Source: Acidobacteriota bacterium (GTDB lineage: Bacteria; Acidobacteriota; Vicinamibacteria; Vicinamibacterales; JAFNAJ01). Taken from it: DNA of 36,854 nt. The notes beneath the pieces are model-generated. The model saw only the letters and a list, made by a program, of their open reading frames with translations, did no database searches and was not told the DNA's origin. The stretch is from assembly GCA_023384575.1 (NCBI GenBank), contig JAHDVP010000036.1:1-36854 (forward strand). The letters run 5' to 3'. Position 1 is the first letter of the stretch; every line of letters begins with the position of its first letter. A program made the translations under genes and the position numbers. Of this stretch, positions 8,711-17,700 are shown one piece after another.

Positions 8711-9409
8711 ATGATCGAGATCACCTGGCTGGGCCACAGCACCTTCCAACTGCGGGTCGACTCCGGAGAGGTGCTGATCATCGACCCCTGGATGGAGGGC
8801 AATCCGCGCCGGCCGGAGGGATGGACGCCGCATCGCCTCGATGCGATCCTCATCACGCACGGACACTCCGACCACATGGGCGATGCGATGGCGCTCGCCA
8901 AGAAGTACCACCCGAAGGTCGTGGCGAACCACGAGATCGCCACGTGGCTCCAGGGCAAGGGCGTCGGAGACGTGACGGGGATGAACAAGGGCGGCACGCT
9001 CGATCTGGGCTTCGTGCGTGCCACGATGACGCACGCCATCCACAGCTCGTCGATCGCCGACGGCCACGCCCTGCTCTACGGCGGGGAGGCGGGTGGTTAC
9101 GTGCTGACGTTCGCGGATCGGCGCCGGGCGTACTTCGCGGGCGACACGGCGGTCTTCTCCGACATGGCGCTCATCGCCGAGCTGTATGCGCCGGAGCTCG
9201 CCTTCCTGCCGATCGGCGACCTGTACACCATGAGCCCCTACGAGGCCGCGGCTGCCTGTCGCATGCTCCGCCCGAAGCGCGTGATCCCGATGCACTACGG
9301 GACGTTTGGGGCCTTGACGGGTACGCCACAGCAGCTCACAGAGGAGCTGCGCGACCTGCCGGGGACGGAGGTCTGGTCGCTGGAGCCCGGGCAGCCCGTC
9401 ACCTGGTAG
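8711..9409 (+). CDS. UPF0173 metal-dependent hydrolase (metallo-beta-lactamase fold)
   Basis: 232 residues, the normal length of the UPF0173 (YtkL-like) family. It opens MIEITWLGHSTF, in which the LGHS turn is typical. The zinc motif HGHSDH is at 50-55, a second metal ligand Asp145 lies in YFAGDTAVF, and His195 in IPMHYGTF completes the site. The compact single domain has no signal peptide, so it acts in the cytoplasm. Members are hydrolases of unknown natural substrate. A strong AGGAGG fixes the start. It stands alone on the plus strand, divergent from DUF2277 and convergent with alkC; a REP-like inverted-repeat element fills the 94 bp after its stop codon. Confidence 0.92.
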   Translation: MIEITWLGHSTFQLRVDSGEVLIIDPWMEGNPRRPEGWTPHRLDAILITHGHSDHMGDAMALAKKYHPKVVANHEIATWLQGKGVGDVTGMNKGGTLDLGFVRATMTHAIHSSSIADGHALLYGGEAGGYVLTFADRRRAYFAGDTAVFSDMALIAELYAPELAFLPIGDLYTMSPYEAAAACRMLRPKRVIPMHYGTFGALTGTPQQLTEELRDLPGTEVWSLEPGQPVTW

Positions 9410-9415
9410 TCCCCT

Positions 9416-9519
9416 GGGGTCAGGTTCTGAATCGACGGTTTGTTGCACAGTGTGTCATCGGGGGTCTGACCCCTTCGTGACAATCTGTGAAGAAGTCGCC
9501 CATTCAAGACCTGACCCCC
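9416..9519. repeat. REP/MITE-like inverted-repeat element between convergent genes
   Basis: Outer arms GGGGTCAGGTTCTGAA (9416-9431) and its near-complement TTCAAGACCTGACCCC (9503-9518) match at 14 of 16 positions. Inside lies a second palindrome, GGGGTCTGACCCC (9461-9473). A perfect 10-bp inverted repeat, ATCGGGGGTC (9457-9466) against GACCCCCGAT (9513-9522), ties the centre to the right arm. GGGGTCAG/CTGACCCC cores of this sort recur in many genomes as short dispersed repeats, often mobilised by REP-associated tyrosine transposases. The element lies between the converging UPF0173 and alkC genes and could also end transcription from both sides. Its right arm encodes the last residues and stop codon of alkC. 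Confidence 0.7.
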
Positions 9520-10643
9520 GATAGGTGAAACGACGTGGTGGCCACGACCTGGCCGTTGACCATCACGTCCACGACATGACGGCCGGCGTGATAGCGCCGC
9601 GTCGTCACCGGCCGCATCGAGTGCCGCTTCACGAGGGTTCGCGTCTCGTGCGGCCCGAGGTCGACGACCCAGCCCTTGAAGACCTTGGGCGAGGTGGCGC
9701 CGTTTGCCTTGACGTGGTGGATGGCGTAGTCGATGGCCAGCTTCTGCGTCCGCGACGAGTCCGACTGCAGGACGAGCCGCAGCGTCACCTCCCCGCCCAG
9801 GGATACGCGCTTCGGCGAGGCCGAACACGTGGCCTCACCAGCCAGCCGGCGCCCCACGCCCCAGAGCGTCATCATGCCCGGGTGGCCGCGCTTGATGAGC
9901 GTGCGGCTCGCGTGCTTGAGCAGGGCCCGGCGATCCCGGCTCGCTCCGGGCAGATACCGGGCGACCCAGTCGATGAGCACCGCCGGGTGGTCCTTGGCGA
10001 TGTCGTTCAGGTGGTTGGCTACGCTGCGCCGCACGTACTCGCTCGCGTCGTCCTGGAGCACCTCGAGCAGCGGCAGGGTCGGCGACGGGTCTGCCACCAG
10101 CGCCTTGAGCTGCATGCCCCAGGGCAGCCGCGGGCGGCTTCCTTCGCTCACGAGCCGTCTGACGTGCGCGCTGGGGTCGCGCGTCCAAGTCGCCAGAGTC
10201 GCCAAGGTCAGATCCTGATGCCGGACGATGAAGGGCCGGATGGCGAACTCGGCCGAGAAACGCTGGGTGAGCGCGTGCAGCAGCTGCAGGGCGCGCACCG
10301 GATGGTCGAGACCCCGCCTGGCCACGAACTCCCCCACCGGCCAGAGGATCCATCCACCGAGGCCGGCGTCCGTCATTCGCATCGACGAGAGATCGTCGCC
10401 GACGGCCGGCGGGCCCAGACTCGACTCGAGGATGTCCGCGGCCCAGTGAAAATCGTCCGGCAGCGTCGCCTCGAGCGCGGCGCACACGTGCATGGCCCGG
10501 GCCTTCAACTCGAGCGCGTCGAGGCCGTTCGTGGCGAGCGACCGGAAGCGCGCCCGGTCGAACCCCGGCCACGTGCGGTGCAGATGCCCGGCCGCGTCGT
10601 CGATCAGCGCGGCGTTCACGAGGTTCTTGAAGGGCTCAGCCAT
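9504..10643 (-). CDS. alkC: DNA alkylation repair protein, AlkC-like 3-methyladenine DNA glycosylase
   Basis: 379 residues. MAEPFKNLVN and LDALELKARAMHV (41-53) are the N-terminal AlkC signature. HEAT-like helical pairs run to about residue 270, with the conserved stretches AHVRRLVSEGSRPRLPW (159-175) and SEYVRRSVANHLNDIAKDHP (201-220). Residues about 276-375 form a beta-rich Ig-like domain, the extra domain found in full-length AlkC but not AlkD. AlkC excises 3-methyladenine and 3-methylcytosine without flipping the base. The ATG at 10643 follows a TACACT hexamer by 5 nt and has no Shine-Dalgarno. The last codons (GVRS and the stop) are encoded by an arm of the REP-like element, so the native C-terminus may have been replaced. 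Confidence 0.88.
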   Translation of the reverse strand: MAEPFKNLVNAALIDDAAGHLHRTWPGFDRARFRSLATNGLDALELKARAMHVCAALEATLPDDFHWAADILESSLGPPAVGDDLSSMRMTDAGLGGWILWPVGEFVARRGLDHPVRALQLLHALTQRFSAEFAIRPFIVRHQDLTLATLATWTRDPSAHVRRLVSEGSRPRLPWGMQLKALVADPSPTLPLLEVLQDDASEYVRRSVANHLNDIAKDHPAVLIDWVARYLPGASRDRRALLKHASRTLIKRGHPGMMTLWGVGRRLAGEATCSASPKRVSLGGEVTLRLVLQSDSSRTQKLAIDYAIHHVKANGATSPKVFKGWVVDLGPHETRTLVKRHSMRPVTTRRYHAGRHVVDVMVNGQVVATTSFHLSGVRS

Positions 10644-10648
10644 GCGAT

Positions 10649-10654
10649 AGTGTA
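10649..10654 (-). promoter_or_regulatory. Candidate -10 element (TACACT) for a leaderless alkC transcript
   Basis: TACACT on the minus strand is followed by ATCGC and the alkC ATG at 10643. The whole divergent gap to the EVE gene is only 26 bp, so any -35 region for alkC must lie inside the 5' end of the EVE gene. Confidence 0.4.
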
Positions 10655-10669
10655 GCGTCTGGAGGACCG

Positions 10670-11140
<471 letters not shown>

Positions 11141-11160
11141 GTCGGGAATCCGTCACTCGA

Positions 11161-11181
11161 AAAAGGTGAGTGTCCCCTTTT
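11161..11181. terminator. Imperfect hairpin between convergent genes, candidate bidirectional terminator
   Basis: AAAAGGTGA and TCCCCTTTT pair across a GTG loop with one mismatch, giving an A-tract on one side and a T-tract on the other. It lies in the 51-bp gap between the convergent EVE gene (plus) and the thioredoxin-like gene (minus). It may be a dispersed repeat as well as a terminator. Confidence 0.45.
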
Positions 11182-11191
11182 GCTCGAGCCG

Positions 11192-11698
11192 TCACGGGCG
11201 GCCCACCCACGTCTTCACGATCGACTCGAGCGCGCGCGGCGTCCTGAGCGCCCCGGCCACGCGCCAGCGGACTTCTCCCCCGGCCACGCCCACGACATGC
11301 GGGGCGCCCGTCAGCCCGAGCGCCCGCCAGCCATCGCCGCCGACGTCGACGACGAAGCGGAGCGGCTGGAGGTCATCGCCCGCGGCCCGCACCCACTCGC
11401 GCGCGTTCGCGAGGTCGCGCCCGACGACCACGACCGTGCGCGCGCGCAGCGCGTCGGAGTCCCACGCCTTGAGCTGCCGCAGCAGGTGATCGCTCGGCGG
11501 GCTGCCGGGCGAGAGATACACGATCACGTGCGTTCCCGCGCCCACCTCGGCGAGCGACGTCGTCGCCGTCCCGTCGAGCCGCACGAGATCGAAATGCGGC
11601 ACGGGACCGGGCCCGCCCGTCTCGGCGACGACCCCGACCGCACCCGCCACGACGATGGCCGTCACGACAGCCAGCCTACATTTGCGCCCACTGCTCAT
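11192..11698 (-). CDS. Membrane-anchored thioredoxin-fold (TlpA-like) protein with CPPC replaced by SPPS
   Basis: 168 residues. An N-terminal hydrophobic helix (about 8-25) should anchor it or export it. The remainder fits a TlpA/redoxin fold: VPHFDLVRLDG (33-43), a strand HVIVYLSPG (57-65), then SPPS at 66-69 exactly where CPPC is expected, the following helix DHLLRQLKAW, and a cis-proline loop LTGAPHVVGV with Pro133. Both catalytic cysteines are serine (AGC codons, one base from TGC), and the only Cys is in the N-terminal region. It therefore cannot do dithiol chemistry and may bind a partner instead. The ATG at 11698 has GAGG eight bases upstream. It begins 40 bp after the second giant gene on the same strand and probably shares its transcript. 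Fold assignment is by motif only. Confidence 0.72.
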   Translation of the reverse strand: MSSGRKCRLAVVTAIVVAGAVGVVAETGGPGPVPHFDLVRLDGTATTSLAEVGAGTHVIVYLSPGSPPSDHLLRQLKAWDSDALRARTVVVVGRDLANAREWVRAAGDDLQPLRFVVDVGGDGWRALGLTGAPHVVGVAGGEVRWRVAGALRTPRALESIVKTWVGRP

Positions 11699-11738
11699 CG
11701 CACCGTCCTCGGTCAACCAGCCGACCAACACGTGGCGG

Positions 11739-14700
11739 TCAGAAGTTGATGTTGAACACTTCGACATGCATCTCCGGGCTGCCATCCGGCCACACTTCCA
11801 CTTCGTAGCCCGTCCCGTCGTCGATCACCAGGAAGCGCACCCGGGACATGTCGTGCGGCCAGAGGCCCTCGACGACGATCTCGCCCGCGCCGTCGGTCGT
11901 CGTGACGAACCGGCGCTCGCCAAGCTCGCTCTCGATGATGACGAGCACCGTCCGGTCGGCCAGGCGGTCGAAGTTGTCGTCGAAGATGGCAAAGCGCACG
12001 CGCTGGGCCGCGAGGAGTTCCCAGGGCCCGCTCGACCAGCCCGACCCTGGATCGGGACCCGGTTCGTCGCTGTAGGTGACGTAGTTGCCCGAGCGCAGGG
12101 CCACCCGGATGGTTCCGGGCGGCACCCCTCCGATCCGCCACTCCCCGTCCTCGAACACGGCCGCGTCGGTGCGCTGCGGCGTGAGGAAGGAGGGGTGAGG
12201 CTCGCCGAGCCACGACACCTCGAGCGGCCCTGTCAGCGGCGCCCCGCCCTGGAGCGTGACGTGGTTGAACCCGATGCCGCCGAAGTCCGAGAGGTCGATC
12301 GTGACGTGGTGATCGATTGTCGCATCGGCGATCTCGATGCCGACGGCCCCGTTGAGGCCCGTGCAGGTGTCCCACCAGTAGGCGTCGAGGCACGTGAGCG
12401 CCTCGGCCTCGACCGTGACCGTGCCGAGCGGCACGCGCACGGTGAAGGCCCCGCCCTCCTCGGCCTCGGCGAACCACCCGAGCTGTCGCTCGAAGGTCGG
12501 CCCGGAGCGCACGACCACGTTGGCGTACTCGGCCGGCTGGCCGTCGCGACCGCGCACCTGGATGTGCAGCGTGGCGAGCTCCGGCAACTGGATGTCGGCG
12601 CCCGTCACCACGCTGTCGCTCGCGGCGAGGGTCACCTCGATGCTCGCTTCGAGCCCGTCGTTGTCGCTTGCCGTGACGGTGTAGTCGCCCTGCGGAATCC
12701 CCACGAAGACGTAGGTGCCGTCGCTGCGAGTCGTCTGCGGGAACGCCGTCGCGCCGGCGTCGTGCCGCGCAAAGACGTTCGGGAAGACGACGGGGGCCGC
12801 GCTCCCGTACCTCACCCGTCCCGAGAGCACCGAGATGGGCACCGCGATGTCGCCGAAGTCGACGAGTTCGCCCTGCGTGGCCGCCGTGCGCTCGACGTCG
12901 ATGTCGGCCTGGACGAACGGGCGCACGCGCGCCACGATCTGACCGTCGGGGCCCGCGAGCACCCGACGCTCGAAACGGCCGTCGCCATCGGTCGACACGC
13001 TCGTAACGAGGTTCGTGCCGTAGCGCAGGTCGACGTGCATCCCTTCGAGCGGGGTCACGCCGTCGCCGGCGACCACGCGCCCGCGTGCCGTGACGAAGGT
13101 GCTCGGCGGCAGCGTGAGCGTGACCGGCAGCACCGCCCCGATGGACGACACGGGCCCGGTCACGGCCGACACCTGGCCGCTCGTGAGTCCGACGACGTTC
13201 CAGAGCTTCACCCGCGCGCCTTCCACGGGCAGGAAGACGTCGGCGAAGGTGAAGGTGCCGTCCTCGTTCACGTTGCGACCCGCGCCGCTGATGCGCGTCG
13301 TCGTGTTGTCGACGAAGTCGAGGTTGACGACGCCGATGCCGGCCGGCGTCGCGCCGTCGGCGGCGAGCAGCTGTCCCTCGATCGTCGCGCGGTGGACCGG
13401 CACGGCGATCGGCGGCACGACGTACTCGCCGTCGGCCGTCGGCACGATGAGCTGCTCGATGACGGACGACTCGAACGGATAGAACGGCGACCGCACGCGG
13501 ACGATGACGCCCGCGCCGGTGGCCGTGCCGCTCGACGGGTTGTTCCAGAAGTCGGCCGTCGCGTCGAACTGCGTGAAGTGGTACTCGCCGGGAGCGAGGC
13601 CGGCCTGTCCGCATCCCGACCCGCCAACGCAGACCGTCGCGAGCTGGCGCCGATCCACCGCGCGGAGCAGTTCCACGCCCTGCGGGCTCGGCAGCGGCGT
13701 CACCCCATCGGCCTGCACGAGCGTGCCACGCACGGTGATCGTGAACCGCCGCACGTCCACCGCGACATCGACGATGCCGCCGTCACTGGCCGGACCGACG
13801 ACGACAGCGGCGACGTCGAGCAAGTCGCTCGAGCGCTGGTTCGTGCGTCGCACGCGGTAGGCGTAGCTGCCCTCCACGATCTCGGCGAGCGTCACCTGCC
13901 CGGTCGCGTTGGTCACGCTGGTCGTCGACGCCGGCTCCGACCCGTTCGAGAACACGGGGAACACCCCGGCCCCTGACACAGGGAGGCCGCCCTCGGTGAC
14001 GGTGAAGCGCACCGAGGCGACCGCCGGCGTGCGGACATCGAGGGCGAGCGCCTGCCCGTCGGCGGTGATCCGGTGGTCGGCAAACGTCAGCGTCGGCCGG
14101 TTGAACCCATCGCTCAAGGCCTCGGGACGCTGGACCCTCACGTTGACGTTGACGTTGGCCGGCACCGGCTGCGTCGCCGTGTCGGTGGCGTAGCGGCTGT
14201 TCGCGTCGGTGAACGTCTGGTAGTAGAAGCTCGGTGCGCCGGTTCCCTGGAACACCTCCACGCGCACACCCGGCCCGACGAGCGCGCCGGTGGGCCGCCG
14301 CACGGTCCCCGAGATCGACCCGAAGGCCGGGAGCGCGAGCGTCAGCTCCTGGCCCGGCGCCGTGGTCACCGCCTGCGTCGTCTGCAGGATGGCAGGCTGC
14401 AGCGGGTGGAACGCCGCGACGGTGGCCGCCCGGCCCGCCGGGACGTCGGTCACCGTCGCGATCCCGCTCGCGTTGGTGGTCACCACCGGCCGCGAGAAGC
14501 CGGTGCCGGTCACCTGCACGCTCATGCCGCCAATCGGCGTGCCGTTGGCGCGCGTCACGAGCACCGTCATGGCGACGTTGCCGACGTAGCGCAGCTCGAC
14601 GAGGCTCGTCTGGTCGACGGCCACGACGACCGGCTCCGACACCTCGAGGTTGTTGCTCGGGTCGGTGGAAGCCACCGTGAAGCTGCCGAGTCGCGCGTCG

Positions 14701-17700
14701 GTGAAGGTGAACTGGCCCGACGCGTTGGTCGTGGCGAACCGCTGGTACGAAGCCGTCCCATCGCGCAGCCGCACCTGCCGCGACGGCTGCGGCACACCCG
14801 CCGCATCGAGCAGCACGCCCTGCACGGCGCCCGTCGGCTCGACGAGCAGCGCGTCGTCTCGCACTTCACCGGGGGCGAGCGTGACGATCTGCTCGACGAT
14901 CTGTAACGCCGTGCCCTGCGGGTGCGACACCGTGCCTCGCAGCAGCCGATCGCCGGCCACGACGCCACCGATGCGGTAACGCCCGTTCGCGTCGGTCAGC
15001 GTAGCCCCGTTGCTCACCTGCCCTTGGCTGTCGACCACGACAGACGCGCCGGCGACCGGCACGCCCGTGTGCCGGCGCACGACGCCCGTGAGCACGCCGC
15101 CGTCGCTGAAGACCACGGCCTGCGCCGTCGTCGTCTGACCGGGCGCGAAGCTTCCGGTCACAGGCGGAGACACGCGAATCTGGTTGATCGGATGCCGCGC
15201 ATCGAGCGTGAAGTCGGCCACCGGCACCGGCGTACCTGGTACCCCGGTGAAGGTGAAGTTGCCCGACGCATCGGTCTGGAACTCGATCTGGCGCGGATGC
15301 ACCGGCACCGTGCTCCTGAACCGCACCCATGCAAGGCCGACACCCGTCTCGGCGTCGCCCTCGAGCACCTGCCCCGTCACCGCGCCGGTGATGGGCGGCA
15401 GCGGCGCGACGAGGGTCGTACCCGTGGACGGCACGTCGAAGTTGGCGATGGCCGCAATCTCCGAGGCCGAGAGCCCCTCGAGTGCCTCGGGCGGCAACTG
15501 CACGAGCCGGTCGGCCGACGCCGTGGCCGCCGGCACCCCGCCCTGGAGCGAGACGAAGTGCATGAGCGCCACGGTGCTGCCCGCCGGCACCGTCACCGAC
15601 TGCCACGCGTAGGCGAAGCGCGGCCTCAGGAACGGCGAGACGTTCGGGTTGAGCGCCTCGTAGACCGCCGACCCGACGCGCACGCTGCCGCCCTCGCCGT
15701 CGAAGACGAAGCTCACCGACGCCACCTCGTTCGGGTTGACGTACGGGTTGGCCCCGGTGGCGCCGAAAGACACCCAGCGGTCGGGCGTCTCCGATGCGAC
15801 GTCGATGACGTCGTCGCCGCTCGACGTGGTCGACAGGAAGTGCGTGCGCTCGCACTGGAACGAACAGAACTGGAGGACGCCGCCATAGAGGCGCGACTCC
15901 ACGGCGACGTCCACCGTGACGTCTTCGCCGGTCGGGTTCGACAGCAGCTCGAGGTACCGGGCGAAGTAGCCCGTCGCCGGCACGAAGACCTTCCGTGTCA
16001 CGTCGAGCCCGCCCACGCCATCCTGCCTCACGGCAATCTCGCGGCCGGCGTTCTCACGCGTGCCCAGGGTCGCGCCGGTGAAGGTCTGCGGCGCCCCGCC
16101 CTGTGGCGTGAGCGTGAGGCCGAGGCCGCCGTAGCGGAACGTGCGCACGTTGCTCTCGCCGAGGCCCGCCGCCTGCGTGATGGCGTGGCCCGAGTTGTTG
16201 CCGTCGGCAAGCGTCGTCGGCAGCGTGACGGCGTTGTCCTGCAGCAGGACGTCGATCGAGATCACCGCCGGTGCCGGTGGCACGTAGGTCAGCACGCCCG
16301 TCGACTCGCCGAGCAGTTGCTCGGCGGGCTTGCTGGAGGTCACCCGCACCGCCCCGGCCGTGACGCCCGTGACCTCGTAGTTGCCCGCCGCGTCGGTCTG
16401 CCCGAAGCGGAAGCCGCCGAAGATCGGGTCGAGTGCCTGCACCGACACCGTGAGGTGGCCCACGTCACCGCCGACATTCGGGTGGATCACGCGTCCGCGG
16501 ACCGTGCCCTGCGCCACGAAGGCGAGCGCCACCGTCGGATGGTCGCCGTTGACGGCCAGCACGATGCCGGAGGTGGTCGCGCGCCGGCGCCCCGCCCCGT
16601 CGAACGCGTCGACGAAGTAGCTGCCCATCGGCAGGTCGGTCGCCGTGAACGTGCCGTTGGCGAGCGTGCCGTTGACCTGCGCGCCGGTGGTACGGGTGAT
16701 CCGGACGCTGCCGGCCGCCGGCGTCTCGCCGTCCTGATCGAACACCGCGACCGTGATCGACCCGCGCGGCTCGAGGGCAATCGTCACCGTCGAGACCTCG
16801 TCGGCGACGATCGTGCCCGGCGTGCCGGCGCCCGAGAGTCCGGCCGCCGTCGCCGTCACCGTGAAGCTGCCTGCCAGCAACCGGTCGAGCAGGACGCGGC
16901 CCGCCTGGCCGTCGACAATGCCCGTCGTGCCGCTCAGCACGTCGGTGAGTGGCGCGCTCGTGACCTCCACCGTGACGGTCGCGCCGTCGACCGGCTGACC
17001 CCCGGCATCGACGACGGTGGCAAGCAGCGCCCCTTGCGGCCGAAGCGTCACGTCGCGCTCGATGGTCTCGCCGCTCACCGCGAACGCCACGACCGAGGGG
17101 TGCACACCCTGGCCGCGCGTGCCCGGATCGGTCGCGAACATCGTGTAGGTGCCAAGCGGCAGGAACAGGAAGCTGTAGGCCCCGTTGGCGTCGGCCTCGC
17201 GCGTGTAGGCGCACGTCGGCCCGCACCGGGCGGTCACCATCGCCCCAGGCACGGGTGTCGTGCCGTCGGCCCGGACGACAGTGCCGGTGATATTGCCGAA
17301 GGCCGAGAGCGTGATGGTCGCGCTCACCGTCGCCCCGTCGGCCACCACCTGGCCCGACGTCGACCCACCCTGGCCCGTGGCCGGGTCGTTGGCGGTGGCA
17401 GTGAAGGTGCCGGCCAGCACGTCCGCAAAGCGTGCGACGCCTTCGCCGTCGGTCGTCGCCGTGCGCTGCGGCGCGGTGCCGAGCGCGCTCGTCGCCTCGA
17501 AGCTCACGACCGCCCCGGAGACCGGCGCGCCGGCCGCCGCGTTGACGGTGATCTCGACCGTGGCCCGCGCGAGCGTCACGACGTCGGCCACGACCTCTTC
17601 GCCGCTCGCCACCGCCGCCTCGGCGCGGCCGATATCGACGTTCTGGGCCGACGCGATGATCACGTAGCCGCCCGGCGCGACGAGCGGGAAGAGATACCTG

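Noticed and set aside
8108-9448. Upstream in-frame extension of TctC
   Set aside because: It runs through DUF2277 and antisense to the UPF0173 hydrolase; the signal peptide begins at 8107.
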